Shown: positions 9,003-16,786, counted from the first letter of the stretch. The stretch is 59,400 nucleotides of DNA from Rhodoglobus sp. (GCA_025464445.1 JAODLY010000018.1:1-59400), one strand, 5' to 3'. Translations and numbers: made by a program. The notes: a model not told the origin generated them from the letters alone.

Positions 9003-9910
9003 CGACGGTGATCGAGGCCACGGGAATTCCAACGGAGCCGGGCACGGGCATCCACGTTCCGCACCGCAGGAAGCACCTCTCGGCGAGGCTGCGCACCACG
9101 GCCCTGCTCAGCTACATCCTGCTCGCCGTGCTCGCGCTCATCTACATCTATCCGTTCCTGATCTCGATAGCAGGGAGCTTCAAGACGGATGCGGATGCGA
9201 CCCAGCACCCGCTGTCGCTGATCCCGGAGATCTGGAGTTACGCCGCCTACCAGCGGCTGTTCACCACGGTGCCCCTGCTGATGTGGACCGCCAACTCGAC
9301 GATCGTCACGGTGATCGTCACGCTTGGGCGCGTGTTCTTCGACTCGCTCGCCGGCTACGCGCTCTCACGCCTGCGCTTCGCCGGGCGCAACATCGTCTTC
9401 GCCGGGATCATCGCCGTCATGGCGGTGCCCAACGTGGTGCTGCTCATCCCGCGCTTCCTGATCCTGAAAGAGCTCGGCCTCTACAACAGCTACGCCGGCA
9501 TGATCATCCCGCTCGTGGTCGACGCAGCTGGGATCTTCATCATGAAGCAGTTCTTCGAGTCGATCCCGGTGAGCGTGGAGGAGGCGGCGCGCATCGATGG
9601 CGCCGGCGTCTTCCGCACGTTCTGGACAGTCGTGCTGCCCATGGCGCGGCCGGCCCTCATCACGCTGTTCATCCTGAGCTTCCAGGGTTCGTGGAACGAG
9701 TTCGCCCACTTCGTGGTTTCGCGCAACGACCCCAACCTCAACACGCTCACGACGGGCGTGGCCTCGCTCACCTCCGGTCAGCTCGGCAGCGGCAACCAGT
9801 ATCCGCTGCAGCTGGGGGCTGCGGTGCTCATGTCGATCCCTGTGGCGGTGATCTTCTTCATCTTCCAGCGCCGCATCATGAACACCTCAGATGGCGGCGA
9901 CAAGGGCTAG
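8999..9910 (+). CDS. ABC sugar transporter permease, MalG-type
   Basis: The 303-aa protein is the second permease. It has six predicted membrane segments and the EAA loop VEEAARIDGAGVFRTFWTVV near residue 195. The start ATG at 8999 overlaps the stop of the first permease (ATGA), showing translational coupling. No ATP-binding subunit follows; the next genes are convergent. The importer must therefore borrow an ATPase encoded elsewhere, as is known for MsmK-type shared ATPases in Gram-positive bacteria. Confidence 0.93.
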   Translation: MTTVIEATGIPTEPGTGIHVPHRRKHLSARLRTTALLSYILLAVLALIYIYPFLISIAGSFKTDADATQHPLSLIPEIWSYAAYQRLFTTVPLLMWTANSTIVTVIVTLGRVFFDSLAGYALSRLRFAGRNIVFAGIIAVMAVPNVVLLIPRFLILKELGLYNSYAGMIIPLVVDAAGIFIMKQFFESIPVSVEEAARIDGAGVFRTFWTVVLPMARPALITLFILSFQGSWNEFAHFVVSRNDPNLNTLTTGVASLTSGQLGSGNQYPLQLGAAVLMSIPVAVIFFIFQRRIMNTSDGGDKG

Positions 9911-9912
9911 GG

Positions 9913-10260
9913 CTATCGCGCCACGAGGTAGGCGAGCCCCGCAGCCGCTATGCCGAGCGCGAGGTTCGCGCCGACACTCAGCGCCGCCACCCGCCATTTG
10001 CCGTCGACGACGAGCTGGATGCTCTCGACACTCCAGGTGCTGAACGTCGTGAGCCCGCCGCACAACCCGCCCAGGATCACGAGCCGGATGTCGCCGCTCA
10101 CCGCACCGCGCTGTGCGAGCCCGAGTACAGCGCCGCCGATGCCGCTGCCGACAACGTTCACCAGGAGCACGGCCCACGGCGCGCGGATCATGTGGGACAG
10201 CGCCCACCGCGTTGCCGCACCGAGGGCGCCGATGATCATCGCGGCGAGCACGGCGATCAT
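9913..10260 (-). CDS. fluC: Fluoride channel subunit FluC/CrcB
   Basis: The 115-aa protein has four predicted helices and the Fluc signature GGLTTFSTWS near residue 70, which carries the pore Phe and polar track. Fluc proteins expel fluoride passively as antiparallel dimers. The ATG at 10258-10260 overlaps the stop of the upstream fluC by 4 bp. In actinobacteria and bacilli two such neighbouring genes often give a heterodimer, and that is my inference here. A longer upstream extension of this frame has no membrane-protein character. Confidence 0.93.
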   Translation of the reverse strand: MIAVLAAMIIGALGAATRWALSHMIRAPWAVLLVNVVGSGIGGAVLGLAQRGAVSGDIRLVILGGLCGGLTTFSTWSVESIQLVVDGKWRVAALSVGANLALGIAAAGLAYLVAR

Positions 10261-10628
10261 TCGTCGTACTCCGGCACGCTCGTGGTCGGCTTGCCGAGGG
10301 CGAGCCCGAGCCCCGCGGCACCGAACCCGAGAACGAGTGTCAGTGCGAGGTAGGCGAGTGCGGGCATCCATTGGCCTGCGGCAGAGAGCGACACGAACGC
10401 CACCGCGAATGCCGAGAATGTCGTGAACGAGCCGAGCAGACCCGGGCCGAGGGCTGCCTTCAGCCAGGCCGGCGCCGTCGACCAGAGGCGGGAGACGAGG
10501 GCTCCGAGCACGAATGCGCCCACCACGTTGATGATCAGCGTCGACAGGGGAAATGTGTCGTCCGCGTGGGGGATCGCGAAATCGATGCAGAGCCTCAGCG
10601 CGGTGCCGAGCATGCCACCGGCGAGCAC
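10257..10628 (-). CDS. fluC: Fluoride channel subunit FluC/CrcB (second paralogue)
   Basis: This 123-aa protein is the partner of the following fluC. It has four helices and LLGSFTTFSAF near residue 72 as the Fluc signature, with the Asn of LIINVVGAF in helix 2. The start is GTG 10628; the frame stays homologous-looking a few codons further upstream (RDVAA), but no start codon is present there. The gene follows the KimA-like permease by 20 bp on the same strand, so the three may share a transcript. Confidence 0.92.
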   Translation of the reverse strand: MLAGGMLGTALRLCIDFAIPHADDTFPLSTLIINVVGAFVLGALVSRLWSTAPAWLKAALGPGLLGSFTTFSAFAVAFVSLSAAGQWMPALAYLALTLVLGFGAAGLGLALGKPTTSVPEYDE

Positions 10629-10648
10629 CGCGGCAACGTCGCGCGCGG

Positions 10649-12781
10649 TTACTTGCGGGGCGATGCCGGTTCCCTGGGCTTGGCCGGCTGCTTGGCGGTG
10701 TCGGTCTTGATCTGGGTCACCTGCGTACCGTTCGACTTCGCCGCGGCGGTTTTAGTCGTCGACGAGGCCTTAGCGGACGGCATGGGCTTGCGGGCCACGG
10801 GGCGGCGCGGCTCACCACGTCGCGCCTGGCCTGGAAGCGGCCGTGACCGGCGACCGTAGATGAGGGTGGACGAGTCGAGCAGCCAGGGCACGAGTGCTAT
10901 CACGACACCGTGCACGAGTGCGAGCTTGTGGCGGATGCGCCTGGCCTTGTGGTTGTGCAGGAAGTTCTCCCACCAGTGCCCGACGATGTACTGCGGGGTG
11001 TAGACGGTCACGACCTCTGAGCCGTGCGTTTCGCGGCGGTGCTTGATGTACTTCGCGAGCGGTGCGCTGATGTCGCGATACGGCGACTCGAGCACGTTGA
11101 GCGGCACCTTGATGTTCTGGTCGACCCAGTCTTTTTCGAGCTTGTCTGTCGCGTCATCGTCGATCGAGACGTGCACGGCCTCGATGGAGTCGTGACGTGC
11201 GGCTATCGCATAGTCGAGCGCCTTCAGCACTGGCTTCTGCATGCGTCCGACAAGCACTATCGCGTGGTCGCCCTTCGCGCCGAACCGGGTCGTGGGGTCG
11301 GCCTCGATCTCCTTGTCGACATCCCGGTAGTAGCGGTTCACTCCGAGCATGAGGGTGTAGAGGATCGGCATGATGATGAACACGATGTACGCGCCGTGCG
11401 TGAACTTCGTGATCGTCACGATGATGAGCACCGTGAAGGTCATGAGGGCGCCGAAGGTGTTTATTGCCCGGTAGAGCTTGATGACTCCGCGTTTCTCGGT
11501 GCCAGTGCCCTCGCGCAGCTGCCGGTTCCAGTGCCGGATCATGCCGGTCTGGCCGAGCGTGAACGAGACGAAGACGCCGATGATGTACAGCTGGATGAGC
11601 GCAGACACGTTCGCACGGAAGACCACCAGGATAACCGCGGCCGCGACCGCGAGCGCGATGACGCCGTTGGAGAAGATGAGGCGGTCGCCGCGGGTGGACA
11701 GCGACTTCGGCGCGTACTTGTCGGTCGCGAGCACCGAGCCGAGCAGCGGGAAGCCGTTGAACGCCGTGTTAGCCGCGAGCAGCAGGACCGCCGCCGTTGC
11801 CGCCTGGATGATGAAGAACGGGACGGAGTTGTTGCCGAACACGCTCGACGCGATCTGGGCAACGAGACTTCGCTGCACCGCGCCGGCCTGAAAGCCGATG
11901 AGTTGTCTGGCTGGGTCTTCGGCGTACTGCACATGGCTGATCACCGCGACAGCGACCAGGCCGGCGAACAGCACGATCGCGATAGTTCCCATTGCGACGA
12001 GAGTCTTCTGCGCGTTCTGGATCTTCGGGCGGCGGAACGCCTGCACGCCGTTCGAGATCGCCTCGACGCCGGTCAGCGCCGAACAGCCACTCGCGAACGC
12101 GCGCAACAGCAGCAGCACGATGCCGGCCTGCCCCAGCGCGTCCTGCTGGTGAATGCCGAACGCGGCGCTCTCGGCGACCGGCGGGTCGCCGAGGGCGGTG
12201 CGTACGAGCGCCGCCACGATCATCACGCCGATGCTGCCGACAAAGAGATACGTGGGGATCGCGAACGCCTTGCTCGACTCGCTCACGCCCCTGAGGTTCA
12301 CGGCAGCGAGGATGACGATGAATCCGACCGCGATCTCGACCCGGAACTCGGCGAGAAACGGCAGCGCGGAGATGATGTTGTCGACGCCCGACGCGACCGA
12401 AACCGCGACCGTCATGACGTAATCGACGAGCAGTGCAGAGGCGACGACCAGGCCGGCCTTCTCGCCGAGGTTCTTACTGGCGACCTCGTAGTCGCCGCCG
12501 CCGCTCGGGTAGGCCTTGATGATCAGCCGATATGACACGACGACGGTGATGAGCAGCACGATGACGGCCGCGGCGATGTACGGCGCGAGCTGGGTGAGAG
12601 CGAACCCGCCGATCACGAGAATGAGCAGCAGTTCCTGCGGCGCGTATGCCACCGAGGAGAGCGCGTCGCTGGAGAAGATGGGTAGCGCGAGGTGCTTCGG
12701 GAGCAGCTGGCCCTCGAGTTTCTCTGAAGCGAGGGGCTCCCCGATCAGCCACCTCTTGGGCGACCGAGGTTCGTTAGTCAC
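10649..12781 (-). CDS. APC-family permease, KimA-like potassium/amino-acid transporter
   Basis: The 710-aa protein has an APC-superfamily core of about 12 helices with IFSSDALSSVAYAPQE near residue 38 and SGCSALTGVEAISNGV near residue 265. Both are characteristic of the KimA (YdaO) group, whose Bacillus member is a high-affinity K+/H+ symporter controlled by c-di-AMP. A soluble C-terminal part of about 200 residues (FGAKGDHAIVLVGRMQKPVL onward) resembles the cytosolic domain of that group. The extreme C-terminus is Lys/Thr/Pro rich. The start is GTG 12781, where conserved sequence TNEPRSPKRWLIGEP begins; TAGGCT lies 8 nt upstream. Potassium as substrate is inference. Confidence 0.82.
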   Translation of the reverse strand: MTNEPRSPKRWLIGEPLASEKLEGQLLPKHLALPIFSSDALSSVAYAPQELLLILVIGGFALTQLAPYIAAAVIVLLITVVVSYRLIIKAYPSGGGDYEVASKNLGEKAGLVVASALLVDYVMTVAVSVASGVDNIISALPFLAEFRVEIAVGFIVILAAVNLRGVSESSKAFAIPTYLFVGSIGVMIVAALVRTALGDPPVAESAAFGIHQQDALGQAGIVLLLLRAFASGCSALTGVEAISNGVQAFRRPKIQNAQKTLVAMGTIAIVLFAGLVAVAVISHVQYAEDPARQLIGFQAGAVQRSLVAQIASSVFGNNSVPFFIIQAATAAVLLLAANTAFNGFPLLGSVLATDKYAPKSLSTRGDRLIFSNGVIALAVAAAVILVVFRANVSALIQLYIIGVFVSFTLGQTGMIRHWNRQLREGTGTEKRGVIKLYRAINTFGALMTFTVLIIVTITKFTHGAYIVFIIMPILYTLMLGVNRYYRDVDKEIEADPTTRFGAKGDHAIVLVGRMQKPVLKALDYAIAARHDSIEAVHVSIDDDATDKLEKDWVDQNIKVPLNVLESPYRDISAPLAKYIKHRRETHGSEVVTVYTPQYIVGHWWENFLHNHKARRIRHKLALVHGVVIALVPWLLDSSTLIYGRRSRPLPGQARRGEPRRPVARKPMPSAKASSTTKTAAAKSNGTQVTQIKTDTAKQPAKPREPASPRK

Positions 12782-12844
12782 GAGGGGCGAGCCTACTCCT
12801 CGTGCAAGCGCTGTCAACCCGGCGGGGCCGCCTAGAATTCCCGA

Positions 12845-13257
12845 ATGGCGAAAACCCGTTCCCGTCGGCGGCGCTGGCCGTGGATCGTGGCCGGGGCGCT
12901 CGTGATCGTCCTCATTCCGGTGGCCATTCTCGGCATCCCGATCCTGGTTCACCAGAACCAGGGGCTGTCGCACCAGGAGCAGTCGAGCCAGGCGTGGCCG
13001 CGGAGGCGACGGCCACCGGGGACGACGGGCGCACGCGCACGCCGTCCGCTGCGGGAGAGGCGGGGGCGACAGTCGACACCTCGGCGCTCAGCGTGGGACA
13101 GCACCTCGTGGTGACCGGGAGCGGGTACGACGCATCACGCGGTATCTACGTCGCGATCTGCGTCATCCCGGCCGATGGAGTCGTCACCCGCAACGACCAC
13201 ACGGCACTCGCCGACCGCGTGCAGGACCTGTACATACCCGTGAAGTTCACCGCGTAG
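12845..13257 (+). pseudogene. Frameshifted membrane-anchored surface protein
   Basis: The first frame from ATG 12845 encodes a basic head and one membrane helix (WPWIVAGALVIVLIPVAILG), then turns into Arg/Pro-rich nonsense ending at 13114. A second frame takes over at about 12985-13000 and encodes VDTSALSVGQHLVVTGSGYD then RGIYVAICVIP, resembling the start of an extracellular beta-sandwich domain of the neocarzinostatin/HtaA-associated type, and stops at 13257. TAGAAT (12833-12838) lies 6 nt before the ATG, a good leaderless promoter. One base gained or lost would join the frames. Real mutation, programmed shift and sequencing error cannot be told apart. The domain also looks short at its C-terminus. 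Confidence 0.62.
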
Positions 13258-13265
13258 CACGGCAC

Positions 13266-13892
13266 CTACTGTTTGAGAGCCGCCGTGATCGAGCGGCGCA
13301 ACTCGTCGAGACCGGCGCGCAGCTGGTCGACGACCTCCCGCTTGAGTTCCCCGCGGGAGAGCTGCATGCGCAGCTCAGAGCGGATAGCGGCACGGAAGTC
13401 CGTAAGCACGGCCTCCGCCTGCTGCAATTGCGCGCGGCTCTGCCCGTGCGCATCGCCGTCAGCGCGGGTGCTCTGCCCGGACGCCCTCGCCTCGGTGCGC
13501 GCCTCGCGCGCGGCCGCCGCAAGGTCGGCGCGCAACGTGCGCATGGCGTCATTGACGGACGACCGCACCTCGTCCGCGAGACGCCGCACCGAATCGGTCA
13601 CGTCGTTCTCGATCCCGTTGAGCTCGGACTCCCGCGCCGCGAGTTCGGAGCGCCCCGCCGCGGTGATGGCGTAAACGGTCTTGCGACCGTCCGCGGCCTT
13701 GGTGACGAGTCCCTCATCCTCCAGCTTGGCGAGCCTCGGGTAGATGGTGCCGGCGCTCGGCAGGTAGGTGCCCCCGAAGCGTTCACCCAGTGCCTGGATG
13801 AGCTCATAGCCGTGCATCCCGGATTCTGACTCCGCGAGCAGGCTCAGCAGGTACAGCCGCAAGTGGCCGTGGGCGAAAACCGGTGGGGTCAT
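13266..13892 (-). CDS. PadR-family transcriptional regulator
   Basis: The 208-aa protein has a PadR winged-helix domain in residues 10-95 (YLLSLLAESESGMHGYELI, GTIYPRLAKLEDEGLV, GRKTVYAIT). A long helical, charged C-terminal part, about residues 95-208, is probably a dimerising coiled coil. Its start overlaps the stop of the DUF4097 gene by 4 bp, so both are one unit. Three TATATCGCG repeats upstream of the pair are likely its own operators. Confidence 0.93.
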   Translation of the reverse strand: MTPPVFAHGHLRLYLLSLLAESESGMHGYELIQALGERFGGTYLPSAGTIYPRLAKLEDEGLVTKAADGRKTVYAITAAGRSELAARESELNGIENDVTDSVRRLADEVRSSVNDAMRTLRADLAAAAREARTEARASGQSTRADGDAHGQSRAQLQQAEAVLTDFRAAIRSELRMQLSRGELKREVVDQLRAGLDELRRSITAALKQ

Positions 13893-14689
13893 GCCGGCAC
13901 CGAGTGCAGCACGGAGATGTTGCCAGAGACGGTGTTCGCCTTGAACTCGAGCCAGTGCTTGTCGAGCGTGCCGTACTTGCCCGTGAAGCCGCCGCGCACC
14001 CCAGTGATCTCGGACTGGTCGAGCTGCAGGCGGCCGCTCACCGTGTTGATCTTGTACTGGGCGGGAACGTCAGCGGCGAGCCGTGTCGTCACGCTTCCGC
14101 TGACGGTATTGACCCGCACCTCTTCGGGGATGCCCGTGATGTCCGCGAACACGTCGCCGGAGACCGTGTCTGCGGTGAACTTCATGATCTCGCCGGAGAC
14201 GGTGACGTCGCCGCTGATCGTGTGGGCATGGATGTTGCCGTAATGGTTGCGCACAGCGATCTCCCCGCTCACGCCGTTCAGCTGCAGGTCGCCGTAGATG
14301 TTGTCGATCACGACGTCGCCGCTGACCGTTGAGATCGAGGCATCCTCGGTCAGGCCGCTGATCAGGGCGCTCGCGGATACGACTCCGAACTTGAGCGCGA
14401 CATCCCGCGGCACGGTGATGCTCAGGTCGGCCCTAGCGGAGCCGCTGAACGACCTGAACACGTCGATGAAGTTGTCCCAGCGCAACTGGGGGTGGTCGAT
14501 CTCGAGGGTGTCCCCGTCGATCGTGATCTTGAGCTCGCGGCCGTGCACGGAGTGCACCTCGACGCGGGCTCCCGGCTCGTCGTGGCCGATGATGTTGACC
14601 TGGCCGGCGATGAGGCCGACCTTGAGCTTGCGAATCATGTCGATGTCGATGACCTTCTCGCCGTAGACGAGCCACTTCTCCTGGGCCAC
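13889..14689 (-). CDS. DUF4097 beta-solenoid family protein
   Basis: The 266-aa protein is built from repeats containing the triplet VSG (ASISTVSGDVVI, LQLNGVSGEIAV, HTISGDVTVSG, VNTVSGSVTT), the hallmark of the DUF4097/DUF4098 putative adhesin solenoid. It lacks a signal peptide and membrane segment, so it is probably cytosolic. The start is GTG 14689 with GGAGG 7 nt upstream. Such proteins are often paired with PadR regulators in actinobacteria; the molecular role is unknown. Expression should be autoregulated by the downstream PadR. Confidence 0.88.
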   Translation of the reverse strand: MAQEKWLVYGEKVIDIDMIRKLKVGLIAGQVNIIGHDEPGARVEVHSVHGRELKITIDGDTLEIDHPQLRWDNFIDVFRSFSGSARADLSITVPRDVALKFGVVSASALISGLTEDASISTVSGDVVIDNIYGDLQLNGVSGEIAVRNHYGNIHAHTISGDVTVSGEIMKFTADTVSGDVFADITGIPEEVRVNTVSGSVTTRLAADVPAQYKINTVSGRLQLDQSEITGVRGGFTGKYGTLDKHWLEFKANTVSGNISVLHSVPA

Positions 14690-14708
14690 GGTGGCCTCCT
14701 CTCTTCGC

Positions 14709-14772
14709 GCTATATCGCGTCTTATGCGATCAAGCTATATCGCGTCTTCGGTGAAAGTCAAGCTATATCGCG
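14709..14772 (-). promoter_or_regulatory. Promoter with three PadR-type boxes
   Basis: GCTATATCGCG occurs three times in the same orientation at 14709-14719, 14734-14744 and 14762-14772. Read on the minus strand, TTGACT (in 14757-14762) is followed after 16 bp by TATAGC, which lies inside the middle box. The repressor would therefore cover the -10 element. Box spacing is 25 and 28 bp. Confidence 0.65.
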
Positions 14773-14925
14773 ATCGGGCGTTTTGCGCCGCGCCCCGCCG
14801 CGGCATCCCCGCCCTCCTCTCGTTGCCGTTGCCGCCGCCCGGCGTCCGTTGCCCGCCGCCCGCCGCCTCCGGTCCCCGCCTTCGCCCCCGCCCCACGCCT
14901 CCACCGCCCCGCCTCGGCAAAGGGC
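14773..14925. other. Cytosine-rich noncoding stretch
   Basis: This part of the 505-bp gap between the padR unit and the MerR gene is strongly biased to C on the plus strand, with runs of CCGCC and few purines. No convincing gene, promoter or RNA is visible in it. An open frame here would give only Pro/Arg-rich protein. Confidence 0.5.
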
Positions 14926-14983
14926 TCGAGAAGCCAGTTTTTGCGCGAAGTTCCGACCTTCCGCGCAACAACTGGCTTCTCGA
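14926..14983. repeat. Long intergenic inverted repeat (element A)
   Basis: TCGAGAAGCCAGTT (14926-14939) pairs perfectly with AACTGGCTTCTCGA (14970-14983). Inside it, TTGCGCG (14941-14947) pairs with CGCGCAA (14962-14968), leaving a 14-nt loop. There is no T tract and neither neighbour ends here, so it is not an ordinary terminator. Confidence 0.75.
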
Positions 14984-15137
14984 CGACCCTGGTGCCGCCA
15001 AAGTCGGTGCCAACGGACCGAGGTCGACACCGGCGCCGGGGAATTCGACAACCGGCCGCCGGAGGCTGCGCCGCCCGACCCAAGGCCCCACCCGGACCTG
15101 GTCGGCGCCGCGATCAGCGGCCCCCAAAAGACACCGC

Positions 15138-15168
15138 TTGACATTGACGCAACGTAAACCTTTACCGT
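15138..15168 (+). promoter_or_regulatory. MerR-type promoter with 19-bp spacer and dyad
   Basis: TTGACA (15138-15143) and TACCGT (15163-15168) are 19 bp apart, the long spacing typical of MerR-activated promoters. GTAAACCTTTAC (15154-15165) is a dyad lying in the spacer and overlapping the -10. The gene product probably activates this promoter. Confidence 0.6.
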
Positions 15169-15194
15169 GGAAGTCAACCGAGAGGAGCACGGCA

Positions 15195-15953
15195 ATGGAC
15201 TGGTCGATCCAGCACATCGCGCGGCTGGCGGGCACGACATCCCGCACGCTGCGGCACTACGGCGACGTCGGGCTGCTCCAGCCGAGCAGGATCGGCGGCA
15301 ACGGGTACCGCTACTACGACGAGCACGCGCTCGCGCGGTTGCAGCGCATCCTGATGCTGCGGGACCTGGGGCTCGGCATCCCTGCGATCGCCGGGGTGCT
15401 CGACGGCCAGCGCGACAATGCCGAGGCGCTGCTCGGCCACCTGCATTGGTTGCGGGAGGAGAAGAACAGGCTCGACAGGCAGATCGCCTCGGTCGAGACG
15501 ACGATCCTGAAAATGGAGGGAGGTGAACAACTCATGGCAGAAGAAATGCTCGATGGCTTCGACAACACGCAATACAAGGACGAGGTCGAGGAGCGCTGGG
15601 GCAAGCAGGCCTACGCCGACGGCAACCGTTGGTGGGCGGCGATGACCGCGGGCGAGAAGGACGAGTGGATGCTACGGCAGAAGCAACTCGCATCCGACTG
15701 GATCGCGGCCGCCGCCGCGGGCGAGGACCCCACGGGGCAGGTGGCGCAGGCGCTCGCGAAGCGCCACGCGAACTGGCTCGGCTCGATCCCGGGAACCCCC
15801 GGCGGTGGTACGGGAACGCCCGCGAAGGCGTACTTCGTCGGTCTCGGCGAGATGTACGTGGCCGACGATCGTTTCGCCGCGAACTATGGCGGCACCGATG
15901 GTGCGGCGTTCGTGCGGGACGCGATGAAGGCCTACGCCGAGAAGTACCTGTAG
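15195..15953 (+). CDS. MerR-family regulator with TipAS drug-recognition domain
   Basis: The 252-aa protein starts with a MerR winged helix (WSIQHIARLAGTTSRTLRHYGDVGLL, residues 3-28) and a dimerising coiled coil near residues 80-110. A TipAS-type domain follows (residues 120-250, YKDEVEERWGKQAYA, ending DAMKAYAEKYL). TipA-like regulators bind thiopeptides or other drugs and activate their own promoter. The start is ATG 15195 behind AGGAG; the open frame further upstream is noncoding in character and would run through the promoter dyad. It stands alone, with no efflux pump directly beside it. Confidence 0.9.
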   Translation: MDWSIQHIARLAGTTSRTLRHYGDVGLLQPSRIGGNGYRYYDEHALARLQRILMLRDLGLGIPAIAGVLDGQRDNAEALLGHLHWLREEKNRLDRQIASVETTILKMEGGEQLMAEEMLDGFDNTQYKDEVEERWGKQAYADGNRWWAAMTAGEKDEWMLRQKQLASDWIAAAAAGEDPTGQVAQALAKRHANWLGSIPGTPGGGTGTPAKAYFVGLGEMYVADDRFAANYGGTDGAAFVRDAMKAYAEKYL

Positions 15954-15994
15954 CGCGGGACCGACCGGAGTAGCAGTCGCGTGGCCCGCCGGCG

Positions 15995-16049
15995 AGTTGC
16001 GGACTTCCGCCCGTGTCCGCGTGACGGAACGGGGCGAAAGTCCGCAACT
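15995..16049. repeat. Long intergenic inverted repeat (element B)
   Basis: The arms are 15995-16012 and 16032-16049. They pair over 12 bp (AGTTGCGGACTT), one mismatch and 5 bp (CGCCC), with a 19-nt loop. It lies between the convergent MerR gene and the 34-aa ORF, so a bidirectional terminator is possible, but T tracts are missing on both sides. Confidence 0.7.
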
Positions 16050-16055
16050 GACGGG

Positions 16056-16160
16056 TTAGCGGCGGGTGGGGACGCGCCGGTGGCCGTCGCGGCGGATGTC
16101 GCGGATGCCGGCCGCGATGCCGACGAGCGACAGTGCGGCCAGGACGATGAGCGCGATCAG
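16056..16160 (-). CDS. Small membrane protein of 34 aa with possible CTG start
   Basis: Directly after yczE, and overlapping its TGA, the sequence CTG-ATC opens a 34-residue frame: one hydrophobic helix (IALIVLAALSLVGIAAGI) followed by a basic tail ending RRVPTRR. A helix plus a tail ending in VPTRR looks like tiny proteins common in Microbacteriaceae, from general knowledge. No ATG, GTG or TTG lies close upstream in this frame, and GGAGAAGG lies at a suitable distance before the CTG. Coupling to yczE would explain the poor start codon. Function is unknown. Confidence 0.5.
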   Translation of the reverse strand: MIALIVLAALSLVGIAAGIRDIRRDGHRRVPTRR

Positions 16161-16786
16161 GTCGTCACCTTCTCCGGTTCGGGAGCGGGCTCGGCGGACG
16201 GCACGCGCAGCAGCGGAAGCGTGATGTTGACCATCGGCCCGATGAGCAGGGCGAAAGCAAGGGTGCCGATCCCGACGTTTCCGCCGAGCAGCCAGCCGAT
16301 CGCGAGCACCGTGACCTCGATCGCGGTGCGCACCGCCCAGATCGGCCAGCCGAACTTCTTGTGGATGCCCGTCATGAGCCCATCGCGCGGCCCCGGCCCG
16401 AAGCGGGCGCCGATGTACAGTCCTGTCGCAATGGCGAGCAGCACGAGCCCGCCGGCCAGCAGCAGGATGCGCGAGACAAGATCTTCGGGTGAAGGCAGCA
16501 TCCAGAGCCCGACCTCGATGCTCGGGCCGATCGTGAGCACGTTGACGACTGTGCCGATCCCCGGCTTCTGGCGGATCGGGATCCAGAGCAGCAGCACGAG
16601 TGCCCCGACGACGTTGGTGACTATCGCGAAGTTCAGGCCGGTGTGGAAGACGATGCCCTGGCTCAGCACGTCCCAGGGCGAGATGCCGAGCGCGGCGCGG
16701 ATCATCATGGCTATCGCGAAGCCGTAGAGGAAGAGGCCAACCCCGAGCTGGGTCACCCGACGGGCCATGGTCAGCGCAGGAGTCAT
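16157..16786 (-). CDS. yczE: YczE/YyaS/YitT-type integral membrane protein
   Basis: The 209-aa protein has about five to six predicted helices (VGLFLYGFAIAMMIRAALG, FAIVTNVVGALVLLLWIPI) and GARFGPGPRDGLMTGI, the family's conserved loop. YczE-like proteins are frequently divergent from MocR-type regulators of the YczR subgroup, exactly as seen here; their substrate is unknown. I chose ATG 16786, with TTGGAT 6 nt upstream; a TTG at 16798 is an alternative. The stop overlaps a 34-aa frame. Confidence 0.85.
   Translation of the reverse strand: MTPALTMARRVTQLGVGLFLYGFAIAMMIRAALGISPWDVLSQGIVFHTGLNFAIVTNVVGALVLLLWIPIRQKPGIGTVVNVLTIGPSIEVGLWMLPSPEDLVSRILLLAGGLVLLAIATGLYIGARFGPGPRDGLMTGIHKKFGWPIWAVRTAIEVTVLAIGWLLGGNVGIGTLAFALLIGPMVNITLPLLRVPSAEPAPEPEKVTT

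Noticed and set aside
11024-12535. 503-codon plus-strand frame inside the KimA-like gene
   Set aside because: Its product is Arg/Asp/His-rich with no hydrophobic core or known motif, while the minus strand encodes a clear permease.
14773-14925. Possible coding sequence in the C-rich stretch upstream of the MerR gene
   Set aside because: The frame joins the MerR frame but yields Pro/Arg-rich text, runs through the inverted repeat and promoter, and lacks a start signal; ATG 15195 with AGGAG is the real start.
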